From an uncultured Arcobacter sp. (GTDB lineage: Bacteria > Campylobacterota > Campylobacteria > Campylobacterales > Arcobacteraceae): a stretch of 38,183 nucleotides of DNA. The notes beneath the pieces were generated by a model, which was given only the letters and a program-made list of their open reading frames with translations, did not search any database and was not told where the DNA came from. Positions within the stretch are counted from its first letter, which is position 1; each line of letters begins with the position of its first letter. The position numbers were made by a program, and so were the translations under genes. Location: contig CALMBI010000024.1 in NCBI GenBank assembly GCA_937860115.1, positions 1 through 38,183 of the forward strand, written 5' to 3'. Below, one piece after another: positions 16,473 to 24,239 of the stretch.

Positions 16473-19400
16473 CGTTTTCTACCTCGTCATAAATTTCTAC
16501 ATCAAGTGCAAGTGCTTGAAGCTCTTTTGTTAATACAAAGAATGTTTCTGGTACACCAGAACTTGGTACATTCTCACCGTTTGAAATAGCTCTATAAGCT
16601 AATGTTCTACCATCAACATCATCTGATTTTGTTGTAAGCATCTCTTTTAGAACTGCTGTAGCACCATACGCTTCAAGAGCCCAAACCTCCATCTCTCCAA
16701 ATCTTTGTCCACCAAAGAGTGCTTTTCCTCCAACTGGCTGTTGTGTTACTAAAGAGTATGGTCCAGTAGATCTAGCGTGAACTTTTTCATCAACTAAGTG
16801 GTGAAGTTTTAACATATACATTACACCAACGTTAACTCTTTCAATCATTTTTTCACCAGTCATTCCATCATAAAGTGTAGTTTTTCCATCTGTATCCATT
16901 TTAGCTAATTCAAATAATCTATCAAATTCTTCAGCTTTTGCACCATCAAATACTTGAGTAGCAAATTTTACACCTCTAGACCAATCTCGTGCATAATCTA
17001 ATAACTCTTCATTAGAGATTTTATTTAAAAACTCTTTTGCATTCATTAGTTTTGCAACTTCAGCGATTTCGATCATTTTAGCTCTTAAATCAGTTAAGAA
17101 AGACTCTTTTTGATTTTCAAATAAATCTTGAATTTGTGCTCCTAATTTTTTACCAACAATTCCTAAGTGAACTTCTAGAATTTGTCCGATATTCATCCTT
17201 GAAGGAACCCCTAGTGGATTTAAAACAACATCTACAGTCGATCCATCTTCCATATATGGCATATCAACTTCTGGTACGATATTAGAAACGATACCTTTGT
17301 TTCCGTGTCGTCCAGCCATTTTATCCCCAACTTTGATTTTTCTCTTCGTTGCGATATACACTTTTACAAGTTTAATTACACCACTTGGTAAAATATCATC
17401 ATGTTCTAAAATATTAAGTTTCTCTTCATGCTCTTCTCTTAGTTTTGCTTTTTCTTTGATGAAGTGATCTTTAATATTGTTGTATTCTTTTTGAATTGCA
17501 TTTTCATAAGATGCAACAAGTTTTTTCATAGCAAATCTATTAATATTTTGTAACTCTTCAACTGAAACAAAATCACCTTTTTTATATTCGATATCACCAA
17601 GTTCAACATCTTTTGCCAATTTGTTTTTTGATAATAATGAGTTGATTTTTAAAATTTCAACTCTATCTAACATCAATAATCTATCGTGGTGTTCAACATC
17701 AAGTTTTGCTTTTTCAGATTCCATAGCTTTTACAGCACGAGAGTCTTTTTCATAACCTTTTTTAGTGAATACTTTCACATCTACAACAGTCCCTTCCATA
17801 GAAGCTGGACAATACATAGATTTATTAATAACGTGACCAGCTTTTTCTCCAAAGATAGCTCTTAATAATCTCTCTTCTGGAGTTGGCTTGATTTCACCTT
17901 TTGGTGTAACTTTTCCAACCATAATCATCCCTGGTTTTAAGTATGTTCCAATTTTAACAATACCAGAATCATCTAGATGATCAATCGATTCAGATTTAAC
18001 ACCTGGAAGATCTCTAGTGATCTCTTCATTACCATGTTTTAATTCTCTAGCTTCAATCTCTTTTTCATAAATATGAACAGATGTAAATGCATCCTCTTTA
18101 ATCAATCTTTGAGAAAGAACAATTGCATCCTCGTAGTTGTATCCATTCCATGGCATAAACGCAACTGTAGCATTGATACCAATTGCAAGTTCACCATTAT
18201 CCATAGATGGACCATCAGCGATCACTTGACCTTTTTCAACAATTTGCCCCTCTTTTACAAGATTTCTTTGTCCAAATGTAGTGTTGTTATTTGTTCTTTG
18301 GTTTTTTCTAAGTAGATAGTGATCAATAAATGCACCATCTTCATCTTCACCTTTGATGTAGATATTTCTAGCATCTGATTTTTCAATAACACCAGCTCTT
18401 TCAGCTTTAATAACTGACCAAGAATCTCTAGCAATAATTTTTTCTAAACCAGTTCCAACTAGTGGAGCTTGAGGTTTTAAAAGAGGAACAGCTTGTCTCA
18501 TCATATTTGATCCCATAAGTGCTCTGTTGGCATCATCATGTTCTAAGAACGGAATAAGTGAAGCTGCAACCCCCATAACCATTTGAGAAGAGATATCGAT
18601 TAATTCAACTTTTGAACTTTCAACCATCATAATCTCACCGTCAATTCTACCTTCGATAAGAGTATCAATAATTTTTCCATTTTTATCTAATTTAGTAGAT
18701 CCTGGAGCAATAGTTTTCCCCTCTTCTTGTGTAGCTGTATAGTATTCGATATCATCAGTTACTACACCATTTACAACTTTTTTATAAGGAGTTTCAATAA
18801 ATCCTAAATCATTTACTTTTGAGTAAGTTGATAAAGTATTGATAAGACCAATATTTTGACCCTCTGGAGTTTCAACTGGACAAATTCTTCCATAATGTGT
18901 TGGGTGAACGTCCCTTACTTCAAATCCAGCTCGCTCTTTAACAAGTCCACCCTCTCCAAGAGCTGAAAGTCTTCTTTTATGAGTAACTTCTGATAATGGA
19001 TTTGTTTGATCCATAAATTGTGAAAGTTGTCCACTTGTAAAGAATTCTGCAATAGTTGAAGTGATCATTTTAGACATAATCAAATCGTGTGGCATTAATT
19101 CTTCTAAAGAACCACTTAATGTTGTCATTTTGTCTCTGATAGCCTTTTGCATTTTTACTAAACCATTGTGTAGTTCATTTGCTAAAAGTTCACCAATTGA
19201 TCTGATTCTTCTATTTCCAAGGTGATCTCTATCATCGATATGTCCGTGACCTGATTTAACTTTGATCAAATACTGGATAGTTTTAATAATATCTTCATGT
19301 GTTAAAACTGTAACATATTCAGGAACCGTAACACCAAGTTTATGGTTCATTTTCATTCTTCCAACTTTTGTTAAATCATATCTTTCTGGATCAAAGAATA

Positions 19401-20610
19401 ATTTTTTAACAAACTCTTTTGCAGCTTCTGCAGTTACAGGCTCACCTGGTCTCATTACTTTATAGATTCTAATAGCACAAAGATCATTTTCATCATCAAT
19501 TTGTTCTGTTTGTTTTAATAACTTAATAGACTCACCATCTGTTTTAAATGCTTTGATAATAGAATCATCAATTCCATCAGCTAAGTCATTTGCGATGTTG
19601 AACTCTTTAAATCCAAGATCTAGTAATTTTTTAAGTTTTAGATCATCAAGTTGTGTTAACGAATCAAATAATACCTCACCACTATTTGGATCATAAATAG
19701 TAGAAGCTGTGTGTCTCTCCATTAGTAATTCTACTGGGTATTCTACAAGTTTTAATCCACCCTCAGCAAGAGCTTTTGCTTTTCTCTCAGTAAGTCTTTT
19801 CCCACTTGCAATGATTAAGTTTCCTTTATCATCAATAAGATCAAATTCAACTCTTCCTGTGAAATCTTCTGGTTTAAATACTCTTAAAAACTTGTTACTT
19901 TTTACTTTGATATTTACAATTGGATAGAATAATTTAATAATATCCTCTTTTGTATATCCAAGTGCTCTTAATAAAATAGTAGCTGGTACTTTTCTTCTTT
20001 TATTAATTCTTACATATAAAACATCTTTGGCGTCATATTCAAAATATAACCAAGATCCTCTATTTGGAATAATTTGACCCGTATAGATAAGTTTATTTGA
20101 AACTGTAATAGCTTCCTCTTCTTTGAAAATAACACCTGGAGATCTATGTAATTGATTTACAACTACTCTTTCAACACCATTTACAACGAAAGATGTTCTA
20201 TCAGTCATAAGAGGAATCTCTCTAACAAATATAGCTTGTTCTTTGATATCTTTTACACCAATCTTTTCACCAGTTTTCTCATCAAGATCCCAAAGTGTTA
20301 ATCTTACATTGATTTTAAGTGGAATTGAATATGTAAGTCCTCTAACCATTGACTCATTTACATCGTATTTAGGTTTCCCTACTTCACTGTTTACATAGTC
20401 TAATGTAAATCTGTTTTGAGCATCATGTAATGGAAATATAGATTTGAATACTTTTTCGATTCCAGCTTCTGAACGATCTTCCTCATCAACCATTAAAAAA
20501 TTTTTATAGCTGTTTTGTTGTAGTTGTAACAAATTTGGAATTTCGATTTTTTGTGGATTTTTCGCAAAATCTACCCTTAATCTATTACCAGATTTTAATG
20601 AATTTAACAT
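16462..20610 (-). CDS. rpoB: RNA polymerase beta subunit
   Basis: The beta subunit, about 1382 residues. The rifampicin-pocket region (SQFMDQTNPLSEVTHKRRLSALG) is around residues 528-550, and the conserved GRHGNKGIVS is near 1095. I set the start at 20610 (MLNSLKSGNRLRVDF) because an AGGT ribosome site lies 7 nt upstream. The in-frame ATG at 20622 would add MRYS, would place that ribosome site inside the gene and has none of its own. The pocket sequence shows no obvious change from the usual rifampicin-sensitive residues. It is preceded by two hairpins that may lower read-through from rplL. Confidence 0.97.
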   Translation of the reverse strand: MLNSLKSGNRLRVDFAKNPQKIEIPNLLQLQQNSYKNFLMVDEEDRSEAGIEKVFKSIFPLHDAQNRFTLDYVNSEVGKPKYDVNESMVRGLTYSIPLKINVRLTLWDLDEKTGEKIGVKDIKEQAIFVREIPLMTDRTSFVVNGVERVVVNQLHRSPGVIFKEEEAITVSNKLIYTGQIIPNRGSWLYFEYDAKDVLYVRINKRRKVPATILLRALGYTKEDIIKLFYPIVNIKVKSNKFLRVFKPEDFTGRVEFDLIDDKGNLIIASGKRLTERKAKALAEGGLKLVEYPVELLMERHTASTIYDPNSGEVLFDSLTQLDDLKLKKLLDLGFKEFNIANDLADGIDDSIIKAFKTDGESIKLLKQTEQIDDENDLCAIRIYKVMRPGEPVTAEAAKEFVKKLFFDPERYDLTKVGRMKMNHKLGVTVPEYVTVLTHEDIIKTIQYLIKVKSGHGHIDDRDHLGNRRIRSIGELLANELHNGLVKMQKAIRDKMTTLSGSLEELMPHDLIMSKMITSTIAEFFTSGQLSQFMDQTNPLSEVTHKRRLSALGEGGLVKERAGFEVRDVHPTHYGRICPVETPEGQNIGLINTLSTYSKVNDLGFIETPYKKVVNGVVTDDIEYYTATQEEGKTIAPGSTKLDKNGKIIDTLIEGRIDGEIMMVESSKVELIDISSQMVMGVAASLIPFLEHDDANRALMGSNMMRQAVPLLKPQAPLVGTGLEKIIARDSWSVIKAERAGVIEKSDARNIYIKGEDEDGAFIDHYLLRKNQRTNNNTTFGQRNLVKEGQIVEKGQVIADGPSMDNGELAIGINATVAFMPWNGYNYEDAIVLSQRLIKEDAFTSVHIYEKEIEARELKHGNEEITRDLPGVKSESIDHLDDSGIVKIGTYLKPGMIMVGKVTPKGEIKPTPEERLLRAIFGEKAGHVINKSMYCPASMEGTVVDVKVFTKKGYEKDSRAVKAMESEKAKLDVEHHDRLLMLDRVEILKINSLLSKNKLAKDVELGDIEYKKGDFVSVEELQNINRFAMKKLVASYENAIQKEYNNIKDHFIKEKAKLREEHEEKLNILEHDDILPSGVIKLVKVYIATKRKIKVGDKMAGRHGNKGIVSNIVPEVDMPYMEDGSTVDVVLNPLGVPSRMNIGQILEVHLGIVGKKLGAQIQDLFENQKESFLTDLRAKMIEIAEVAKLMNAKEFLNKISNEELLDYARDWSRGVKFATQVFDGAKAEEFDRLFELAKMDTDGKTTLYDGMTGEKMIERVNVGVMYMLKLHHLVDEKVHARSTGPYSLVTQQPVGGKALFGGQRFGEMEVWALEAYGATAVLKEMLTTKSDDVDGRTLAYRAISNGENVPSSGVPETFFVLTKELQALALDVEIYDEVENDEQ

Positions 20611-20658
20611 AGAATACCTCATAATATTGTTTTTGAATTGCTTATTTTAATAAAGCTT

Positions 20659-20703
20659 AAAAAAGCACTCTAAGATACATGACTAACATGTATCATAGAA
20701 TGC
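20659..20703 (-). terminator. Attenuator-like hairpin in front of rpoB
   Basis: On the minus strand an 8-bp stem GATACATG/CATGTATC with loop TTAGT is extended through one mismatch by about nine more pairs (AGCATTCTA against TAGAGTGCT), and is followed directly by six T (A-run 20659-20664). That is the shape of an intrinsic terminator. As rpoB and rpoC must still be transcribed, it is best read as a partial terminator that sets the ratio of ribosomal protein to polymerase. Confidence 0.6.
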
Positions 20704-20720
20704 TAACTTTTTTAAACCAC

Positions 20721-20748
20721 TAATGCTTCGCCGTATGGCGAAGCATTA
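20721..20748 (-). other. Strong hairpin after rplL, no U-tract
   Basis: A 12-bp perfect stem TAATGCTTCGCC/GGCGAAGCATTA with a 4-nt loop, just downstream of the rplL stop. There is no T-run after it on the transcribed strand. It is probably an RNA processing (RNase III-like) or stability element, comparable in position to the rplL-rpoB processing site in E. coli. Confidence 0.6.
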
Positions 20749-20771
20749 TAAGGGTTTTTTACTAAGAAAAA

Positions 20772-21143
20772 TTATTTAATAATAACTTTTGCTCCAGCTT
20801 CTTCTAATTGTTTTTTAGCAGCTTCTGCAACATCTTTAGGAACACTTTCTTTTACGATAGAGTTTGCTTCTTCAGACATAGTTTTAGCTTCTTTTAATCC
20901 AAGACCAGTTAATGCTCTAATCTCTTTAATAACGTTGATTTTTTTGTCTCCAGAGTCAACTAAAACAACTGTAAACTCAGTTTGCTCTTCAGCAGCTTCA
21001 ACAGCAGCAACAGCTCCACCAGCAACAGCTACAGGTTGAGCTGATACTCCAAATTTTTCTTCAAACTCTTTTACTAATTCTGAAAGCTCTAATACGCTTA
21101 AACCAGAAATAAATTCTAATACATCTTCTTTAGAAATTGCCAT
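20772..21143 (-). CDS. rplL: 50S ribosomal protein L7/L12
   Basis: The 123-residue stalk protein that recruits translation GTPases to the ribosome; four copies bind L10. It has the N-terminal dimerisation helices (SKEDVLEFISGLSVLELSELVKEFEEKFGV), the Ala/Val-rich hinge (VAVAGGAVAAVEAAEEQ) and the compact C-terminal domain (TEFTVVLVDSGDKKINVIKEIR, then GLGLKEAK). It lies 68 nt after rplJ and ahead of the rpoB attenuator, so it is likely made in excess of polymerase subunits. Confidence 0.96.
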   Translation of the reverse strand: MAISKEDVLEFISGLSVLELSELVKEFEEKFGVSAQPVAVAGGAVAAVEAAEEQTEFTVVLVDSGDKKINVIKEIRALTGLGLKEAKTMSEEANSIVKESVPKDVAEAAKKQLEEAGAKVIIK

Positions 21144-21211
21144 TTCAAATCCTTTTTATTTTTTATTTTAAATATTGTTGTTGTTCACACATTCTGTTGC
21201 TAATCATAAAA

Positions 21212-21700
21212 TTATGCAGCAGTTTCTTCTTTTTGTCTTCTAAGAGCATCAAGACCAATTGTAAAGTTTCTAATAGGTCCCATCCAAACAGAAGCAAGCA
21301 TTCCAAGTAATTCTTCTCTACCTGGTAATTTAGCAAATGCATTAACTCTAGCAGCGTCAGCAATTTCTCCTTCAATAATACCACCTTTGATAACAAAAGT
21401 GTCTTTATTTTCAGAAGCGAATTTCTCAGCAACTTTACAAGCAGTAATTTGATCGTTTGACCAAATAAACATACTTTCAGCTTTAAGATCCATTTCTGGC
21501 ATTCCAGCAGCTTTAAGAGCAACATTTACTAATGTATTTTTCGCAACTTGAACTTTTACTTCAGCATCTTTTGCAGTAAGTCTTAAAGACTCTAATTTTT
21601 TGTGTGTTGAACCTTTATAATTAACAACAACAATAGCACCTGCAGATTTGAATTCTTCAGAAAGCGCATTAACGATTACATTTTTTTCTTGTCTAGTCAT
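21212..21700 (-). CDS. rplJ: 50S ribosomal protein L10
   Basis: A 162-residue stalk base protein that anchors L7/L12 to 23S rRNA. It has the N-terminal MTRQEKNVIVNALSEEFKSA, the RNA-binding domain (VVNYKGSTHKKLESLRLTAK) and a C-terminal helix (GLDALRRQKEE) that binds L7/L12 dimers. An AAGGAGG ribosome site lies 6 nt upstream. The 137-nt leader shows features of the L10 autoregulatory leader, so the gene is probably controlled by its own product. Confidence 0.96.
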   Translation of the reverse strand: MTRQEKNVIVNALSEEFKSAGAIVVVNYKGSTHKKLESLRLTAKDAEVKVQVAKNTLVNVALKAAGMPEMDLKAESMFIWSNDQITACKVAEKFASENKDTFVIKGGIIEGEIADAARVNAFAKLPGREELLGMLASVWMGPIRNFTIGLDALRRQKEETAA

Positions 21701-21720
21701 AGTTTTCCTCCTTCCAAAAC

Positions 21721-21805
21721 AAAAAAACTTCGGTAGGATTTACGAAAAAAGTAATCGAAGTGAATTTAATCACTCTTTTTACAATTCTCACCCACTGTCT
21801 TTAGT
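21721..21805 (-). promoter_or_regulatory. L10-leader-like element with possible attenuator
   Basis: The rplJ 5' region on the minus strand contains AAAGACAGTGGGTGAGAATT (21805-21786) and ATCCTACCGAAG (21739-21728), close to the paired core seen in bacterial L10 leaders; GTGGG can pair with CCTAC. Between them is a small hairpin (AGTGA/TCACT). An alternative pairing ACTTCG/CGAAGT plus ATTAC/GTAAAT, which leaves CCTAC in a bulge, ends directly in seven T (A-run 21721-21727) and resembles a terminator. L10 binding could choose between the two, as shown for rplJL in B. subtilis. The leader assignment is fairly good, the attenuator weaker. Confidence 0.55.
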
Positions 21806-21815
21806 TTTAAGATAA

Positions 21816-21835
21816 AGCCAAATATTATTTTGGCT
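21816..21835 (-). other. Hairpin after rplA
   Basis: AGCCAAA/TTTGGCT, 7 bp with a 6-nt loop, three bases past the rplA stop. The tail on the transcribed strand (TTATCTT) is a poor U-tract, so partial termination or 3'-end protection are both possible. Confidence 0.4.
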
Positions 21836-21837
21836 AA

Positions 21838-22533
21838 TTAGTTTTTAATATCCATCATCTCTTGAGTATCAATTTTGATACCTGGAGACATTGTTAATGA
21901 AATAGTAGCAGTAGTTACATATTTACCTTTTGCAGTTGAAGGTTTTTGTCTATTTACAGCTGCCATTAAAGCTTTTGCGTTTGCTTTGATATCTTCAGCA
22001 GAGAAAGATGCTTTACCAATTCCAGCATGAATAATACCTTTTTTATCAACTCTATATGTGATTTGACCACCTTTAGCATCTTTAACAGCCTTAGTAACAT
22101 CCATAGTTACAGTTCCAACTTTTGGATTTGGCATTAAACCTTTTGGTCCAAGAATTCTACCAATTTTACCAACTAATCCCATTGTATCTGGAGTAGCGAT
22201 AAGTACATCAAAATTGATTACACCACCTTGGATTTGCTCAACTAAATCATCATTTCCAACTAAGTCAGCACCAGCGGCAAGAGCTTCATCCATTTTAGTT
22301 CCCTTAGCAAACACTGCAACTCTTACAGTTTTACCAGTTCCAGCAGGAAGTACAACAGAACCTCTAATCATTTGATCAGCATGTCTTGGATCTACATTTA
22401 AGTTTAATGCTAATTCTACAGTTTCGTCAAATTTAGCAGAAACTAATTCTTTAACATTTGCAACAGCATCAGTTAAATTATATACTTTTGTTGTATCTAC
22501 TTTAGCAAGTAGATTCTTTAATCTTTTACTCAT
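21838..22533 (-). CDS. rplA: 50S ribosomal protein L1
   Basis: A 231-residue L1, which forms the mobile stalk at the E-site and in many bacteria represses its own operon. The conserved block GRILGPKGLMPNPKVGTVT is present, as is the C-terminal TATISLTMSPGIKID. The start at 22533 (MSKRLKNLLAK) is chosen because AAGGAAAA lies close upstream and the length then matches the family. An in-frame ATG at 22566 would add 11 unusual residues (MVANKNAKENE) without support. Confidence 0.95.
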   Translation of the reverse strand: MSKRLKNLLAKVDTTKVYNLTDAVANVKELVSAKFDETVELALNLNVDPRHADQMIRGSVVLPAGTGKTVRVAVFAKGTKMDEALAAGADLVGNDDLVEQIQGGVINFDVLIATPDTMGLVGKIGRILGPKGLMPNPKVGTVTMDVTKAVKDAKGGQITYRVDKKGIIHAGIGKASFSAEDIKANAKALMAAVNRQKPSTAKGKYVTTATISLTMSPGIKIDTQEMMDIKN

Positions 22534-22611
22534 TTCATTTTCCTTCGCATTTTTGTTTGCTACCACATTTAATGCCTTGTGGTCTTAACGGCAACTAAAT
22601 AATTTTAAAAA

Positions 22612-23037
22612 TTATTTTTCTACTTCTACACCAATACTTCTACATTGACCTTCAACAATTTTAACCGCTTGATCAACATCATTTGTGTTAAGGTCAGCAA
22701 TTTTTTGTTTTACGATATCTAAAACTTGCGCTTTAGAAAGTTTAGCAACTTTATTTTTAAGTGCGTTATTACTTCCTTTTTTAATTCCAGCAGCTTTCAT
22801 AATAAGCTCTGACATTGGAGGTTGTTTTGTAACAAATGTAAAACTTTTATCTGTATATACTGTAATTACAACTGGGATTTTAAATCCAGCATTAGCTTTT
22901 GTTCTTTCGTTGAAAGCTTTACAGAATTCCATAATATTAACACCTCTTTGACCAAGTGCAGGTCCAACTGGTGGTGACGGATTAGCAGCTCCAGCTGGTA
23001 TTTGAAGCTTGATAAAACCTTGTATTTTTTTAGCCAT
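22612..23037 (-). CDS. rplK: 50S ribosomal protein L11
   Basis: The 141-residue protein of the GTPase centre, which binds 23S rRNA and is needed for RelA-type stringent sensing. It has the Pro-rich N-terminal domain (QIPAGAANPSPPVGPALGQ) and the C-terminal RNA-binding domain (AKLSKAQVLDIVKQK, ending VEGQCRSIGVEVE). An AAAAGGAATT ribosome site precedes the ATG. The spacer to nusG carries a 60-nt palindrome, unusual inside this operon. Confidence 0.96.
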   Translation of the reverse strand: MAKKIQGFIKLQIPAGAANPSPPVGPALGQRGVNIMEFCKAFNERTKANAGFKIPVVITVYTDKSFTFVTKQPPMSELIMKAAGIKKGSNNALKNKVAKLSKAQVLDIVKQKIADLNTNDVDQAVKIVEGQCRSIGVEVEK

Positions 23038-23060
23038 TTTAATTCCTTTTTATGTTTTGA

Positions 23061-23120
23061 AATAGGTATTAGGCAATACTACTAAAATTAGAAGCTAGTA
23101 CCTATTGCCTAATACCTATT
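23061..23120. repeat. 60-nt near-perfect palindrome between nusG and rplK
   Basis: The arms AATAGGTATTAGGCAATA (23061-23078) and TATTGCCTAATACCTATT (23103-23120) are perfect 18-bp inverted repeats. Inside them TACTA/TAGTA can add five pairs after a small internal loop, leaving an 11-nt loop. There is no U-tract. I saw no second copy in the window. It looks like an inserted palindromic repeat unit (REP- or MITE-like), or an RNA processing hairpin. Confidence 0.75.
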
Positions 23121-23137
23121 AACTGATATTTAAAATA

Positions 23138-23665
23138 TCAAACTACCCTTTCTACTTGCGTATAAGAGATTTCAACTGGTGTATTTCTTCCAAAGATTAA
23201 TACATTTAAAGTTAATAATCCCGAAGCCATGTCAAATGATTCAACATTTCCATTAAAGTTCGCAAATGAACCATCTTTGATTCTTACCATTTCACCTTGA
23301 TCAAATGAAATTTTTGGTTTAGCTGCTGCTCTATGATTAACTTTTTCTAAGATTTGATTGATATCTTTTTCACTTAACGGTGATGGTTTTTTTGCTTCAC
23401 CAATAAATCTTCCTACTTTTGCCATTGATTGGATCTTGTGCCAAAGTGCTGTATCAAGATCGATTCTAGCAAATACATATGCAGAGTACAAAGGTTTTTC
23501 GATAATCACTTTTGCACCTTTTTTAATTTCAATAAGATCTTCAGTTGGAACAAGTACTTGCTCTATTCTTCCATCATTCATCTCGCTACTCAATCTCTCA
23601 AGTTGCTTTTTAATAGTTAATTCACTACCTGAATGTGTTTGTATTGCATACCAATTATGTGCCAC
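23138..23665 (-). CDS. nusG: Transcription elongation/antitermination factor NusG
   Basis: A 175-residue factor that bridges RNA polymerase with Rho or the ribosome. The N-terminal NGN domain starts HNWYAIQTHSGSE and contains the conserved YSAYVFARI. The C-terminal KOW domain is at about residues 120-175 (GEMVRIKDGSFANFNGNVES). It lies 9 nt after secE. Ser replaces the Pro usually found in the KOW 'DGPF' motif, a minor change. Confidence 0.96.
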   Translation of the reverse strand: MAHNWYAIQTHSGSELTIKKQLERLSSEMNDGRIEQVLVPTEDLIEIKKGAKVIIEKPLYSAYVFARIDLDTALWHKIQSMAKVGRFIGEAKKPSPLSEKDINQILEKVNHRAAAKPKISFDQGEMVRIKDGSFANFNGNVESFDMASGLLTLNVLIFGRNTPVEISYTQVERVV

Positions 23666-23674
23666 TTTAAATCC

Positions 23675-23857
23675 TTAGTTCATTATAGATGTTAGACTTA
23701 ACGACATAATTGCGTCAATAAGTGCTAAAAATAGTGATATTACAGTTACCACAACAAAAACTGACAAATAAGCACTTTTCACTTGCTCTTTTATCGGAAA
23801 TATTACTTTATTTAATTCGTCTTTAGCTTGTTTATAATAATTACTTAATTTGCTCAA
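23675..23857 (-). CDS. secE: Preprotein translocase subunit SecE
   Basis: A 60-residue single-span form of SecE, the small essential partner of SecY. An amphipathic helix (YYKQAKDELNKVIFPIKEQV) precedes one membrane helix (YLSVFVVVTVISLFLALIDA). The size and position directly before nusG are characteristic. It lies downstream of tRNA-Trp in the same transcript, separated by 79 nt of AT-rich DNA in which I see no other gene. Confidence 0.94.
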   Translation of the reverse strand: MSKLSNYYKQAKDELNKVIFPIKEQVKSAYLSVFVVVTVISLFLALIDAIMSLSLTSIMN

Positions 23858-23936
23858 AATTTAACCTTTTTAGTGAAAAAATAAAAACAAAAAGTTAACA
23901 TTTTTACTTTTAATTTATCACGTTCAGAATTTTTAG

Positions 23937-24012
23937 TGGCAGGCCAAGAGGGACTCGAACCCCCATCACTCGGATTTGGAATCCGATGCTCTACCATTGG
24001 AGCTATTGGCCT
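23937..24012 (-). tRNA. tRNA-Trp (CCA)
   Basis: A 76-nt cloverleaf on the minus strand. The acceptor AGGCCAA pairs with TTGGCCT, the anticodon stem-loop CGGATTCCAAATCCG carries anticodon CCA, the T-arm is GGGGGTTCGAGTCCC, and the 3' CCA is encoded. Confidence 0.96.
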
Positions 24013-24017
24013 AAAGA

Positions 24018-24040
24018 CTAGGTAGGGATTCCCTACCTAG
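24018..24040 (-). other. Hairpin between rpmG and tRNA-Trp
   Basis: A 10-bp perfect stem CTAGGTAGGG/CCCTACCTAG with a 3-nt loop, five bases before the tRNA 5' end and nine bases after the rpmG stop. It lacks a U-tract, so processing of the mRNA-tRNA precursor is more likely than termination. Confidence 0.6.
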
Positions 24041-24049
24041 GAAAGAAGA

Positions 24050-24226
24050 CTAAGATTTTAACTTAACTTCTTTGTGAATTGTGTGTTTTCTTAATTTTGG
24101 TGAATATTTTTTCACTTCAAATTTTTCAGTGTGTGTTTTTGGGTTTTTCATTGTTGTGTAGTTAATGTCACCAGTTTCTACACATTTCAAACCTATTTTG
24201 ATTCTAACTTTACCTTTTGCTGCCAT
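24050..24226 (-). CDS. rpmG: 50S ribosomal protein L33
   Basis: A 58-residue L33 starting MAAKGKVRIKIGLKCVETGD and ending HKEVKLKS. It keeps only one of the four cysteines of the zinc-binding form, so it is the 'C-minus' type expected in this group. It lies 13 nt after tuf on the same transcript and ahead of tRNA-Trp, the order seen in Campylobacter. The gene is short but the match to Campylobacterota L33 is clear. Confidence 0.93.
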   Translation of the reverse strand: MAAKGKVRIKIGLKCVETGDINYTTMKNPKTHTEKFEVKKYSPKLRKHTIHKEVKLKS

Positions 24227-24239
24227 AATTTAATACCGA

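Noticed and set aside
22534..22566. Upstream ATG for L1
   Set aside because: The extra 11 residues are not family-like and the AAGGAAAA ribosome site fits the ATG at 22533.
23125..23139. GATATTT/AAATATC inverted repeat at the nusG stop
   Set aside because: The arms are separated by a single base so no RNA hairpin can form, and it is simple AT-rich sequence.
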